A stretch of 64,000 nucleotides of DNA from Niveispirillum sp048066115 (GCF_048066115.1 NZ_JBLTYX010000008.1:124001-188000); one strand, 5' to 3'. Shown: positions 1-9,721, counted from the stretch's first letter. The notes: generated from the letters alone by a model not told the origin. Program-made: numbers and translations.

Positions 1-252
1 CGGCGTTTCCGCTGGCGCCCGATCTTCGTGGTCGGTGAACGCATGCTGTGCACCACGCCCGGTGACGTGAAGCGCTGGCGCCTGGCAAGGGACAAGAGCA
101 TCCCCCTGCAGGAACGCCAGGACCGCATCCTGGCGACGGCATTGGGTGACGAGCGGATCAAGGGCCTGGTCAAGCGCCGCTTCTGGATCAGCCCTTTGTC
201 CCTGCGCACCGGCCTCTGGTCGGGCAGGGTGAAGCGGGCTAAGGTTGGTTGA
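1..252 (+). CDS. C-terminal fragment of an unidentified protein
   Basis: The frame is open from the left edge of the window and ends at TGA 250-252, so only the last 83 codons are visible. A GTG at 28 could start a 74-residue protein, but no ribosome binding site precedes it and the frame runs on upstream. The fragment is basic, rich in Arg, Lys and Trp, with no motif I can assign. A long inverted repeat begins 6 bases after the stop and may end transcription. Function unknown. Confidence 0.5.
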   Translation, partial: RRFRWRPIFVVGERMLCTTPGDVKRWRLARDKSIPLQERQDRILATALGDERIKGLVKRRFWISPLSLRTGLWSGRVKRAKVG

Positions 253-258
253 GATCGC

Positions 259-346
259 CGTAGGTCAGGTCGAGCCGAAGGCGAGCCCTGACGAGCGACG
301 GAGCTGAAAAAAGTCAGGGCTCGCCTTCGGCTCGACCTGACCTACG
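259..346. repeat. Perfect 34-bp inverted repeat (large hairpin)
   Basis: Arms at 259-292 and 313-346 are exact reverse complements around a 20-base spacer (293-312) that ends in six A residues. The arms contain GTCAGGTCGAGCCGAAGGCG. It lies between the stop of the partial gene and the ribosome binding site of the crotonase gene. It could act as a terminator or an mRNA stabiliser, or be a mobile palindromic element. Its sequence is unrelated to the other two repeat families in this window. Confidence 0.9.
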
Positions 347-362
347 ACAGGAAACCATATCC

Positions 363-1151
363 ATGGCGTTCCAGAAATTGCGGTTCGAGCGGGATGGGCG
401 GGTGGTGCTGATCACGCTCGACCGGGCGGATGCGCAGAATGCCATCGACCGCGCGCTGAATGCCGACCTGCATGCGGCCTGGGCGGAGTTCGCCGCCGAT
501 GACGGGTTGGACGTGGCGGTACTGACCGGCACGGGCCGGGCCTTCTGCGCCGGGGCCGATCTGGCCGATTACATCCCGCAATTCCTGGATGGCGACATGC
601 TGAAGGTCCGGGCCAATGTGCCCACAGGGCTGGGCGGCATCACGCGCGGGCAGCATCGGCTGGCCAAGCCGGTGGTCGCCGCCGTCAATGGCTGGGCACT
701 GGCCGGCGGGTTTGAACTGGCGCTGGCCTGCGATGTCCGCATCGCAGCGGAAGGGGCGAAGTTCGGTAGTTACGAGATCCATCGCGGTTTCCACCATGGC
801 GACGGCGGTATCGTGCGCATGGTGCAATCGATCGGTGTGGCCCGCACCATGGATATCGTGCTGACGGGACGGGAGGTCAGCGCGGCGGAGGCCTTGTCCA
901 TCGGTCTGGTCAGCCGGGTGGTGCCGGCAGACGCCCTGCTGCCCACGGCCCTGGATTATGCCGGCCGCATCGCTGCCAAAAGCCAGGTGGCCGTACGCTC
1001 CGCCAAGGAAACGATTCTGGAGGTGACGGGCCGCACACTTGACGATGCCCTGCGTCTGGAGGCGCTTTACGGCTATTCCAGCGGCGATGTACGCGAAGTG
1101 AAGCGGCAGTTGGACAGCTTCTTCGCGAAAAATAGCGGCAGCGGCGCTTAA
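363..1151 (+). CDS. Enoyl-CoA hydratase/isomerase family protein (crotonase fold)
   Basis: A 262-residue protein of normal crotonase length. ATG 363 follows AGGAAA at 349-354. The two oxyanion-hole segments are visible: FCAGADLADY near residue 61 and GWALAGGFELALACD near residue 110. The Glu of the SYEIHRG segment matches the first catalytic Glu of enoyl-CoA hydratases. The second catalytic Glu position (TMDIVLTG) holds Asp. Family members hydrate, isomerise or hydrolyse acyl-CoA thioesters in the cytosol. The substrate cannot be read from the sequence, and no other fatty-acid genes are nearby. Confidence 0.85.
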   Translation: MAFQKLRFERDGRVVLITLDRADAQNAIDRALNADLHAAWAEFAADDGLDVAVLTGTGRAFCAGADLADYIPQFLDGDMLKVRANVPTGLGGITRGQHRLAKPVVAAVNGWALAGGFELALACDVRIAAEGAKFGSYEIHRGFHHGDGGIVRMVQSIGVARTMDIVLTGREVSAAEALSIGLVSRVVPADALLPTALDYAGRIAAKSQVAVRSAKETILEVTGRTLDDALRLEALYGYSSGDVREVKRQLDSFFAKNSGSGA

Positions 1152-1267
1152 TTTGTTTCAAATCCTTCAGTTTCCAAGGGTTGTGATCTTGCAACCACTA
1201 GGCGCCCATGGTCAGATATCGGCAATGACAGGGTAGCAGGCCGATATAGGGTCGGGGTGGAGCGGGC

Positions 1268-4200
1268 ATGGCGCCCTCGGATTCGCCGCTGAAGCTGGCT
1301 GACGAGATACAGCGCGACGCGCGCACCATCCTTTTCCGTGGGACCTATGGGGCGGAATCACGGCCGGTGCGCGTGCGCGTCCCGGCCCTGCGCCAGGCCC
1401 GCGACATCGCCGCCATCCATCGCGAACATGACATGCTGGGCCGGCTGCATTCCGACCGCGTCGCTGCCGTCCTGACCCTGATGGAATCCGCCCATGGCCC
1501 CACCCTGGTCCTGGCCGATCAGGCGGAGGTGCTGCTCAGCGACATGATCCCCGTGGGCGGGCTGCCGCTGGACCGGTTCCTGCCGCTGGCCCATGAGATG
1601 GCGACGGCACTGGAGGAGGTGCATGCCCGCGACATGGTGCATCGCGATGTCCGTCCCGCCAGCTTCTGGGTGGCATCCGATGGGGTGACGGTCACGCTCG
1701 GCAATTTCTGTCGCGCCTCCCTGGTCCCGAACGAGGCGGCGTTGGGCCTGGGCGCCGGGCGCCTGGACGGGGACTTGCGCTATCTGTCGCCTGAGCAGAC
1801 CGGCCGCATGAACCGGGTGGTCGATTACCGCAGCGACCTTTATTCCCTGGGCCTGTGTTTCTACGAGATGCTGACCGGCCAGTTGCCGTTCCAGGCGGGC
1901 GATCCCGTGGGCTGGGTCCATTGCCATATCGCCCGTGAACCACGCCCCATCCGCGAACTGCGCCCCGACCTGCCGGAACCGATGGGCGAGCTGGTGATGC
2001 GCCTGCTGGCCAAGGCGGCGGAACAGCGCTATCAGCTGGCCGCCACCGTGAAGTCGGACCTGGCCACCGCCATGCTGGAATGGCGGGCCACCGGCGCCCT
2101 GACCCGGTTCCAGCCATCGCGTGGCGACCGTCCGCGCCAGCTGGTCCTGCCCCAGCGCCTGTTCGGCCGCGACCTGGAGGTGGGCCAGATGCTGGCCGCG
2201 TTCGAGCGGGCGGCCGACGGGGCGGTGGAATTCCTGGCCGTGGCCGGCAGTTCCGGCATCGGCAAATCCGTGCTGGTGCGCGAGGTGCAGCGGCCGCTCA
2301 CCGCCCGGCGCGGCTATTACGCCGAGGGCAAGTTCGACCAGCTGCGCCGCGACGTGCCCTTCCTGGCGCTGATCCAGCCGCTGCGCGATCTGGTCAAGCA
2401 GGTGCTGACCGAACCGCCGGAGGTGCTGGCCCATTGGGCCGACCGTCTGTCCCGCGCTCTGGACCGCAACGCCGCGGTGATGGCCGAGGCGCTGCCGGAA
2501 CTGGAACTGGTGCTGGGCAAGCAGCCGGCACCGCAGCCCCTGCCGCCCATCCAGGCGCAAAACCGGTTCCAGCAGACGGTGGCCTGTTTCCTGCTGCAAT
2601 TCGCGTCCATCGAACATCCGCTGGTGCTGTTCCTGGACGATCTGCAATGGGCCGACACCGCGTCGCTGAAGCTGCTGGAAGCGCTGCTGGTCGATCCCGA
2701 TGCCCGCCATCTGCTGGTGGTCGGCGCCTATCGCGATCAGGAGGTGGAGGCCGGCCACCCGCTGACCCGTCTGCTGGCGGCGATCCAGCCTGCCATCCGC
2801 ACCTCCACCATCGTGCCGCAGCCGCTGGAGCCGCCGCATGTCCGCGCCTGGCTGGCCGAGGCCCTGGGCACCGACGATGCGGAGGTGGTGCTGCTGTCGG
2901 AAATGCTGACGGCCAAGACCGGCGGCAATCCCTTCTTCCTGGGCCAGTTGCTGACGACCTTGGCCGCCACCCATGTCATCCGTTTCGATGCCCAGATCGG
3001 GTGTTGGCGCGGCGACGTGGCGGCGGTGGAACGGGCCAGCCTGCCCGATGACGTGGCCGACCTGCTGGCCGCCCGCCTGGGTGTGCTGCCCGACCAGACG
3101 CAGGATGTGCTGCGTCTGGCCGCCTGCATCGGCAACCGCTTCGAACTGGGCCTGCTGGCCGCCATCTGCCGCCTGACGCCGGAGGTGGCGCTGGTCCGCC
3201 TGGACCCGGCGCTGCGCGACGGCTACTGCGTGCTGGTGGAGGATGAGGGCGGGGCTGCCAGCATCTATCGTTTCACCCATGACCGGCTGCACAAGGCGGC
3301 CTATCTGCTGACGCCGGAGGCGGAACGGTCGCGCGTGCATCTGGAACTGGGCCGGCGTCTGCGCGACGATGCCGGTCTGGCGGAGCGGCTGCCGTTCGAG
3401 GTGGTGCGCCATCTGAACCTGGGCAGCGCCCTGATCACGCAGGAAGCGGAACTGCGCAGCCTGGCGCACCTGAACCATGGTGCCGCCCTCAAGGCGCGCG
3501 GATCGGCCGCCTTCGACATCGCCCATGGCCTGTTCCGCTGGGCCATGGAACTGCTGCCCTTGGGTGGGGAGGTGGAGTTCCGTTGGCGCCTGTGGATGGA
3601 TGCGGCGGAAGCCGCATATCTGGTCCAGGATTTCGATGATTTCCAGGCACGGCGGACGGAGCTGGAGGCGCTGGCCGCCGATGATTTGCAGCGCGCCGAA
3701 CTGCTGGAACTGGTGGTTCTGGCCAATGAGGCGCGCAACAATTTCAACGACGCGCTGGACGCCGCCGTGGCGGGCCTGCGCCTGCTGGACCTGCCGCTGT
3801 CATTGGAGAATGCCAAGCGCGACACGCTGCGCCTGATCGCGCAGGTGTTCTGGCGCCTGGGCCGACGCAGTGCGGCCGATCTGGCGGCGCTGCCGGCGAT
3901 GCAGGATGCGCGCGTGCTGCAGGTCATGCGCCTGCTGGCCTCGGCCATCCGCGCCAGCTATTCGCTGGCCTCGCCCTTGCTGCCCGTGCTGTCGCTGAAG
4001 GGTGTGCTGCTGTCGCTGCGTCATGGCATGACGGCATATGCCACCAACTGCTTCACCGGCAGCGCCCTGATCTTCATCGGCGCATTGAAGGATATTCCGC
4101 GTGGCAGCCGGCTGGGCGACACCGCCATGCGCCTGGGCGAACGGTTCGACACCGTGGTGCATGTGCCCAACCATGTGGTGGTGGTCCAGCACTGGACCAG

Positions 4201-6472
4201 CCCCTTGCGCGACATGGCCATTGTGGCGGCGGAAGTGTCCAAGGAACTGCTGGCCAACGGTTTCTACGACCGGGCTGGCCTTTGTTTGATGGGGGAGATG
4301 ACCTGCCACACGGTCTGCCGTACCGACCTGGAGCAGGAGCTGAGATCCACCCAGGCCGCCATGGCCTTCGCCCAGCGCCGCGACCTGCGCCTGATCGTGG
4401 AGACGGCGCGCAATCCCCTGGCCCTGATCGACCGGCTGCGCCGGCCGGAGGCGGGCGGGCTGGATGCGATCCTGCCCTATGAGGGGCTGGCCGACAGCCG
4501 CACGGGCGAAATCGCCTTCAAGATCAGGCAGATGTACACGGCCCTGGTCTTCGACCGTACCGACCTTGTTCGCACCCTGGCGGGCGAGGTGCGGCCGGCG
4601 CTGCGCTCGGTCCTGGGATCGGCCTGGGTGGCGCCCTTCCATTGGTACGAGGCGCTGGCCCTGCTGGATGGCTGCGGTGGCCGGGTGCCGGCGCAGGTGC
4701 GGACAAACCTGAAGCTCTTACGCCTCTGGGCCCGGCATGCGCCGATGAACAATGCCCACCGCGTCCGCCTGCTGGAGGCGGAGATGGCGTCCCTGACCGG
4801 GGCGGGCGATCTGTCGCAGCGGGCGGCCACCGCCTTTGCCGACGCCGTCGACCTGGCCATGGAGGAAGGGTTCGTGGGGGATGCCGCTCTGGCCGCCGAA
4901 CGCCATGGCCGCGCCCTGCTGCGCCTGGACCGCCGCCGTCAGGCCGCCGCCCAGATGCGGGAGGCCTGGCTGCTGTATCGTCGCTATGGTGCTTTGGGCA
5001 AGGCGGCCCAGCTGGCCGGTGAATTCCCCGACGCGCTGGAAGGTCTGTCCGCCGATGGCGGGGCGGAGGATGGCGGCGGATCGCAGGCGCTGGACGTGTC
5101 CACCGTCACCAAGATGGGCCAGGCCATCGCCGGCGAACTGGTGCTGGGCCGCCTGACCGGCGGCGTCCTGGATCTGGCCATGGAGAATGCCGGGGCGCGC
5201 TATGCCGCCCTGACCCTGGTCGATCCCGACGGCCGCACGATCGCGGCGGAGCGGTCCCTGGGTGATACGCCGGTGGAGCAGGGGGGCAATGTTGCCGGCC
5301 GCCTGCCGGAACCGCTGCTGCTCTATGCCGAGCGCACCCTGGAAACAGTGCTGATCGAGGATGCGCGGGTGCAGACCCGCTTCCCCGCCCATCGCCGGTG
5401 GGACCGGGCCAATGCCGTGTCGGTACTGGGGGTGCCGGTCGTGCACCAAGGCCGCTGCATCGGCGTGCTCTATCTGGAAAACGACCTGACGGCGGGCGCC
5501 TTCACGGCCGACCGGGTGGAATTGCTGCGCGTCCTGGCCTCCCAGGCGGCGACCGCCATCGCCAATGCCCGCCTGTTCGATGAGCTGGACCGTGCCCGCA
5601 CGGCCCTGCTGGAATATAACCAGCGCCTGGAAAAGGTGGTGTCGGAACGCACCGCCGACCTGGCCCGCCGCTCCACCGCCCTGGAACAGTCCTTGACCGA
5701 ACTGCGCGCCGCCCAGGCGCAGCTGGTGCAGAAGGAAAAGCTGGCGTCGCTGGGCGGGCTGGTGGCCGGGGTGGCGCATGAGATTAACACGCCGCTAGGC
5801 GTGGCCCTGACCGGCGCCAGCTATTTCGAGGAGCGGGTGCTGGAACTGGCCGGTCAGATCGAGGAAAAGCGCCTGACCCGCACCGGCCTGGACGAATTCC
5901 TGGCCGACACGCGCGAGGCGGTGCGCACCGTGGTCAACAACCTGCGCCGCTCCGCCGATCTGGTGCAGAGCTTCAAGCAGGTGGCCGTGGGCCAGGGCGA
6001 AGGCGGGCTGGAAAGCCTGGATCTGGCGCAATATCTGCGCGAGATTCTGCCGCCCATGCAGGTACTGCTGGAGGCCCGCCAGATCCGGCTGGAAATGGCT
6101 TTGGAGGAAGGGCTGTTCCTGCGCGCGCCCGCCGGCGCCATCGCCCGCACCCTGACGCATCTGGTGCAGAATGCCGTGACCCATGCCTTCGACGGGGTGG
6201 CGGAGCCGGTTGTCAGGCTGGAGCTGCGGCGCGAGGGTGGGGAAGCGGTTCTGAGCGTGACCGATAACGGCGTCGGCATGGGGCTGGACGTGCGCGAGCG
6301 CGCCTTCGACCCATTCTTCACCACCAAACGCAGCGCCGGGGCCACGGGCCTGGGCCTGCATATCGTGCATAATCTGGTGACGGGTTCGCTGACCGGGACT
6401 CTGGACATGGCAACCGCACCCGGCCAGGGGACTGGCATCACGGTGCGGTTGCCGCTGTCGGCGGAGATGTGA
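1268..6472 (+). CDS. Multidomain sensor: Ser/Thr kinase-like, AAA ATPase, GAF, histidine kinase
   Basis: A 1,734-residue cytosolic chimera. In order: a protein-kinase-like domain (about 10-280); an AAA/STAND ATPase with Walker A GSSGIGKS at 327-334 and Walker B LVLFLDD near 452-458; a long helical TPR-like region (about 600-1260); a GAF domain (about 1280-1435); a coiled coil; HisKA with the phospho-accepting His 1504 in AHEINTPLG; and a HATPase with DNGVGMG and the TGLGLHIV glycine box. There is no receiver domain, so a separate response regulator is expected. The kinase domain looks inactive: HRDVRPAS replaces HRDxKxxN and LGNF stands where DFG should be (about 144-147), although the SPEQTGRMNR segment is intact. 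Such kinase-ATPase-GAF-histidine kinase proteins are a known bacterial family; the signal is unknown. Confidence 0.93.
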   Translation: MAPSDSPLKLADEIQRDARTILFRGTYGAESRPVRVRVPALRQARDIAAIHREHDMLGRLHSDRVAAVLTLMESAHGPTLVLADQAEVLLSDMIPVGGLPLDRFLPLAHEMATALEEVHARDMVHRDVRPASFWVASDGVTVTLGNFCRASLVPNEAALGLGAGRLDGDLRYLSPEQTGRMNRVVDYRSDLYSLGLCFYEMLTGQLPFQAGDPVGWVHCHIAREPRPIRELRPDLPEPMGELVMRLLAKAAEQRYQLAATVKSDLATAMLEWRATGALTRFQPSRGDRPRQLVLPQRLFGRDLEVGQMLAAFERAADGAVEFLAVAGSSGIGKSVLVREVQRPLTARRGYYAEGKFDQLRRDVPFLALIQPLRDLVKQVLTEPPEVLAHWADRLSRALDRNAAVMAEALPELELVLGKQPAPQPLPPIQAQNRFQQTVACFLLQFASIEHPLVLFLDDLQWADTASLKLLEALLVDPDARHLLVVGAYRDQEVEAGHPLTRLLAAIQPAIRTSTIVPQPLEPPHVRAWLAEALGTDDAEVVLLSEMLTAKTGGNPFFLGQLLTTLAATHVIRFDAQIGCWRGDVAAVERASLPDDVADLLAARLGVLPDQTQDVLRLAACIGNRFELGLLAAICRLTPEVALVRLDPALRDGYCVLVEDEGGAASIYRFTHDRLHKAAYLLTPEAERSRVHLELGRRLRDDAGLAERLPFEVVRHLNLGSALITQEAELRSLAHLNHGAALKARGSAAFDIAHGLFRWAMELLPLGGEVEFRWRLWMDAAEAAYLVQDFDDFQARRTELEALAADDLQRAELLELVVLANEARNNFNDALDAAVAGLRLLDLPLSLENAKRDTLRLIAQVFWRLGRRSAADLAALPAMQDARVLQVMRLLASAIRASYSLASPLLPVLSLKGVLLSLRHGMTAYATNCFTGSALIFIGALKDIPRGSRLGDTAMRLGERFDTVVHVPNHVVVVQHWTSPLRDMAIVAAEVSKELLANGFYDRAGLCLMGEMTCHTVCRTDLEQELRSTQAAMAFAQRRDLRLIVETARNPLALIDRLRRPEAGGLDAILPYEGLADSRTGEIAFKIRQMYTALVFDRTDLVRTLAGEVRPALRSVLGSAWVAPFHWYEALALLDGCGGRVPAQVRTNLKLLRLWARHAPMNNAHRVRLLEAEMASLTGAGDLSQRAATAFADAVDLAMEEGFVGDAALAAERHGRALLRLDRRRQAAAQMREAWLLYRRYGALGKAAQLAGEFPDALEGLSADGGAEDGGGSQALDVSTVTKMGQAIAGELVLGRLTGGVLDLAMENAGARYAALTLVDPDGRTIAAERSLGDTPVEQGGNVAGRLPEPLLLYAERTLETVLIEDARVQTRFPAHRRWDRANAVSVLGVPVVHQGRCIGVLYLENDLTAGAFTADRVELLRVLASQAATAIANARLFDELDRARTALLEYNQRLEKVVSERTADLARRSTALEQSLTELRAAQAQLVQKEKLASLGGLVAGVAHEINTPLGVALTGASYFEERVLELAGQIEEKRLTRTGLDEFLADTREAVRTVVNNLRRSADLVQSFKQVAVGQGEGGLESLDLAQYLREILPPMQVLLEARQIRLEMALEEGLFLRAPAGAIARTLTHLVQNAVTHAFDGVAEPVVRLELRREGGEAVLSVTDNGVGMGLDVRERAFDPFFTTKRSAGATGLGLHIVHNLVTGSLTGTLDMATAPGQGTGITVRLPLSAEM

Positions 6473-6476
6473 ATTA

Positions 6477-6512
6477 AAACGCCCTCACCCGCTTTGCGGG
6501 AGAGGGCGTTTT
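6477..6512. terminator. Bidirectional intrinsic terminator between convergent genes
   Basis: The stem AAAACGCCCTC (6477-6487) pairs with GAGGGCGTTTT (6502-6512), with an inner CCCGC/GCGGG stem. A-rich and T-rich ends on either side let it work on both strands. It sits between the sensor kinase stop (6472) and the S46 peptidase stop (6514). Confidence 0.85.
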
Positions 6513-6513
6513 C

Positions 6514-8589
6514 TTACTTCAGCCCCAGCTCCTTGACGATATGCTGCGCGCCATAGACGTTGCGCAGGGCTTCGGCCATGCCGCGCACATCGACCATGAC
6601 GGTGCGGTTGCGGCGGGGCTCATAGCCATAATCGCCCGACAGGCTGTGGATATTGCCGTCGAACACCAGGCCGATCACCTCACCCTTGGTGTTGATGGCG
6701 GCGGAGCCGGAATTGCCGCCGATGATGTCGTTGGTGGAAACGGCGTTATAGGGCGTGTCCAGATTCACCTTGCCCTTGGCCTGGTCCCAGCTGGGGGCCA
6801 TGTCGAAGGGGAAGGCGCCGGTATTGCGCTCATACAGGCCGGCGATGGTGGTGTAGGGCTTCACTTCGGTACCGTCGACCTCCGTCCAGCCCTGGATCTT
6901 GCCGTAGGAGACGCGCAGCGACAGGGTGGCGTCGGGATAGACGCTGTCGCCATAGATGGCGAAGCGGGCCTTGGCGATGCGGGCCTGGGCCTGCTCCACC
7001 GGGGCTTCCACTTCCTCTTCCACGGCCTTGCGGGCCGCACGGGCGGCGGCATCCACCACCTTCATCAGCTTGATCATCGGGTCGTCGGACGCGTCCACGG
7101 CGGCCTTGCCACCCTCGAACAGGCGCAGCCGCTCGGCCGGGTCGCTCAGTTTGCTGGCCTTGACGGCGGCGGCCGCCACCTGATCCGGCGACTGTTTGCC
7201 CAGCACGGCCTTGACGATGGCGTCGTCGGGGCCGAACTGCTCGCGCAGCTTGGTGAGCGAGAAGGTGAGCAGGGCTACTTCCAGATCGGTATGCACGGGG
7301 GCCGGGTTGGACAGGCGCTGCTTCAGGGCCGGCAGGCGACTGTCGCCATATTCACGCAGGCGCTGCGCGCTGGGCAGCAGGCGCTCGTCACCGGCGCGCA
7401 GCAGCAGGCGGGCATTCATGGCCAGCACGCTGTCGAAGGCGCGCATGCGCTCCAGATGGATCAGACGCTGATAGAGCTGGGCATAGCGCAACTGGGCCTT
7501 TTCGATCTGCGCGAACGCGTCGCCCACATCCGCCGACAGCTTGGGATCGGCCGCGATCTTGGCGCGCAGTTCCTGTTCGGCCTTGACCTTGGCCCCGAAG
7601 AATTCCTTGTCGGCCAGGGCCAGCTGACGGCCCTTCCACACCTTGATGCCATTTTCGATGCTGTTCAGATCGTCGAAGGCATCGCGGTTGCGGTCGGCAT
7701 TCTCACGCCCGAACTCGATCAGGCGGCCACGACGTTCCTGTGCGTAGAACAGGAAGGAGGGCGCGACATTGTCGCGGATGAATTCCAGCTCGGCGATGGT
7801 GCGCAGGCGGCTGGTGGAGCCGGGATTGCCGATGACGAAGCTGGCATCGCCTTCCTTGCTGCCATCCTTGGACCATTTGAAATGGTCGGGGCTCTTGATC
7901 GGCTTGCCATCCTCGTAGACGCGCAGCAGCGACATGTCGAGCGCGTAGCGGGGAAAGTTGAAATTGTCCGGATCACCACCGAAGGAGGCGGCGGCGGCCT
8001 CCGGCGCGAAGGCCAGACGGACATCCTGATAGCGCTTGTACTTGTAGAGATTATAGCGCCCGCCCTGGTACAGGGTCACGGCGTCGCAGCGCAGCTTGTC
8101 ATTGCCGCCGGCACAGTTCTTTTCGATCTCGGCCAGGGTGGCGCGGCGGGCATTGGCGAAGTCCTGGCCGGTCTTGCCGGCGGTGGCGGCTTCGACCTGG
8201 GCGGTGACGTCGGTGATCTCGACCAGCTGGTTGATCTCGATGCCCGCACAGCTCTTCTCTTCAGGCCGCGTCTTGGCCAGGAAGCCGTCGGTCTGGTAAT
8301 CCTTCTGGGCGGATGACAGTTCGGCGATGCAGTCGGCGACGCAATGGTGATTGGTCATCACCATGCCCTCGCCCGACACGAAGCTGCCCGAGCAGCCGCC
8401 GGCCAGCCGGACATAGGACATCTGGGCCTTCTTCAGCCACTTGGCGTCCGGCGTGAAGCCGGTGGCCTTGGCGATGGAAGCCGTGGGCACATTGTCGATG
8501 GTCCACATGCCTTCATCGGCCTGGGCCGCACCCACCAGCAGGGCGATGGTCGCGGCGGTCGATACCGCCAGCTTCACCGGCTTCACCAT
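6514..8589 (-). CDS. S46 family dipeptidyl-peptidase (DPP7/DPP11 type)
   Basis: A 691-residue exported serine exopeptidase, the usual length for family S46. These enzymes remove dipeptides from the N-termini of oligopeptides, usually in the periplasm. The start at 8589 gives a clean signal peptide (VKLAVSTAATIALLVGAAQA); the frame extends upstream to 8706 but that part looks like translated non-coding DNA. Catalytic motifs are present: TNHHC at residues 79-83, the DPDNFNFPRY aspartate segment, and GGNSGSA with the nucleophilic Ser near the C-terminus. Gly in VFDGN, at the position thought to set specificity, suggests DPP7-like preference for hydrophobic residues rather than the acidic preference of DPP11; this is inference. 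It appears to be a single gene. Confidence 0.92.
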   Translation of the reverse strand: MVKPVKLAVSTAATIALLVGAAQADEGMWTIDNVPTASIAKATGFTPDAKWLKKAQMSYVRLAGGCSGSFVSGEGMVMTNHHCVADCIAELSSAQKDYQTDGFLAKTRPEEKSCAGIEINQLVEITDVTAQVEAATAGKTGQDFANARRATLAEIEKNCAGGNDKLRCDAVTLYQGGRYNLYKYKRYQDVRLAFAPEAAAASFGGDPDNFNFPRYALDMSLLRVYEDGKPIKSPDHFKWSKDGSKEGDASFVIGNPGSTSRLRTIAELEFIRDNVAPSFLFYAQERRGRLIEFGRENADRNRDAFDDLNSIENGIKVWKGRQLALADKEFFGAKVKAEQELRAKIAADPKLSADVGDAFAQIEKAQLRYAQLYQRLIHLERMRAFDSVLAMNARLLLRAGDERLLPSAQRLREYGDSRLPALKQRLSNPAPVHTDLEVALLTFSLTKLREQFGPDDAIVKAVLGKQSPDQVAAAAVKASKLSDPAERLRLFEGGKAAVDASDDPMIKLMKVVDAAARAARKAVEEEVEAPVEQAQARIAKARFAIYGDSVYPDATLSLRVSYGKIQGWTEVDGTEVKPYTTIAGLYERNTGAFPFDMAPSWDQAKGKVNLDTPYNAVSTNDIIGGNSGSAAINTKGEVIGLVFDGNIHSLSGDYGYEPRRNRTVMVDVRGMAEALRNVYGAQHIVKELGLK

Positions 8590-8752
8590 GGTTTCCCGTC
8601 CTTGTTCTGCGCTCGAATTTTTGGAGCATATTTGGATCGCTGGTGCCCGCGCAGGACGCACGGGCACAGGGGCGGCACCATGCGCCCAAGCCATGGGACC
8701 GGTCAACGCCGTCCTGGTGCCGCTTTACAAGGGGTGGATGGTGCCAGGCGGG

Positions 8753-9409
8753 TCAGCCGTTTGCAGCCCTGCGGCGCATGAAGACATCCAGCGCGCCGTT
8801 CATTTCCTTCAGCAGATCAGCCACCATCGGGTCGTTCTGGGCGTGGCGCCAGACGGCCCCCATGCGCGGATGGTCGGCGAACATGTCGATGCCGCCGAAG
8901 GCCGGCAGGAACTTTTCCAGGAAGAAACAGGCCGGCACCATGGCGCAGTCGGCCAGGGTGAAGCTGTCGCCCATGCACCAGGGGCCGTCGATGAAGGTCT
9001 CCAGCCCGTCGCGCCCGCGCTTCAGTTCCGCCAGCTTCTCCCCCACCAGCTTGGCATCGCGGGTGGCCGGGTTCATCTGGCCCAGCAGGCCCAGCAAAGC
9101 GGGCAGGATATAAAGATCGGCGGCACGGCTGATGATGCGGGCGCGGGCGCGGACCAGATCGTCACCGGGCAGGATGCGCTTTTCCGGGAAGCGCTCATCC
9201 AGGAATTCGCAGATCACCTCGGACTCGATGATCGTGGCTCCGCCGGCATCCAGGGCCGGCATCTTGCCATAGGGATTGATGGCCAGATATTCCGGCGATT
9301 TCAGCCCGCCGCCCGGCGGCGGGACCAGCGGGATGTCCAGCCCCTTGTACCGGATGGCCAGCAGCACCCGGGTGACATAAGGGCTCAGCAGGACACCATA
9401 AAGCTTCAT
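8753..9409 (-). CDS. Glutathione S-transferase family protein
   Basis: A 218-residue protein with an N-terminal thioredoxin-like GST domain (LYGVLLSPYVTRV, then NPYGKMPAL with the cis-Pro, and ESEVICEFL for the glutathione gamma-glutamyl contact) and an all-helical C-terminal domain containing the GDSFTLADC N-capping box. It would conjugate glutathione to electrophiles or act as a glutathione-dependent isomerase in the cytosol. ATG at 9409 is chosen because homology starts at MKLYGVLLSPY. The same frame continues open to 10513, but that upstream part is low-complexity Gln/Gly/Arg sequence antisense to other genes. Confidence 0.9.
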   Translation of the reverse strand: MKLYGVLLSPYVTRVLLAIRYKGLDIPLVPPPGGGLKSPEYLAINPYGKMPALDAGGATIIESEVICEFLDERFPEKRILPGDDLVRARARIISRAADLYILPALLGLLGQMNPATRDAKLVGEKLAELKRGRDGLETFIDGPWCMGDSFTLADCAMVPACFFLEKFLPAFGGIDMFADHPRMGAVWRHAQNDPMVADLLKEMNGALDVFMRRRAANG

Positions 9410-9721
9410 GATCCCAATCTCCGGTCGGTCACCCGAACTGCCTTTTCCCCTACATAGCGCGATGCGGCGGCGGGGGGTAGGGGGGATCGCCCATGACAGG
9501 ACCGCATTGCATCCCGGGCGATGCGGACGAGCCCGGCCATGCTGACCCCGATCGACGCCAGCCCGGTGCGCTTGCCCGCACCGACGGCGTGCCGGTGATG
9601 CAGGATCGCACCCGCCTGCACCGGCAGACGATGCGTCATGTGCGGTTATAATAGCGATTGCTTGACCCCGCACATGGCTTGCCGCCATCAAGGGTGATCG
9701 CTGAAGCCGCCGGGATTGCCC
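9410..9721. other. Intergenic region with no convincing gene
   Basis: A 312-base gap between the divergent GST and HupE-like genes. A 77-codon minus-strand frame (9406-9639) overlaps the GST start by 4 bases, but it lacks a ribosome binding site and has no recognisable motif, so it is not called. An AT-rich patch at about 9645-9663 is the only promoter-like segment I see. Confidence 0.5.

Noticed and set aside
1358..3526. 722-codon open frame on the minus strand inside the sensor kinase gene
   Set aside because: It is antisense to a gene with clear domains; its product is Gln/His/Gly-rich low complexity, a normal by-product of GC-rich codon use.
6541..8316. 591-codon plus-strand frame inside the S46 peptidase gene
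   Set aside because: It is antisense to a complete, motif-bearing peptidase and has no recognisable domain.
9406..9639. 77-codon minus-strand frame overlapping the GST start by 4 bases
   Set aside because: The overlap looked like translational coupling, but there is no ribosome binding site, no motif, and a basic random-looking composition.
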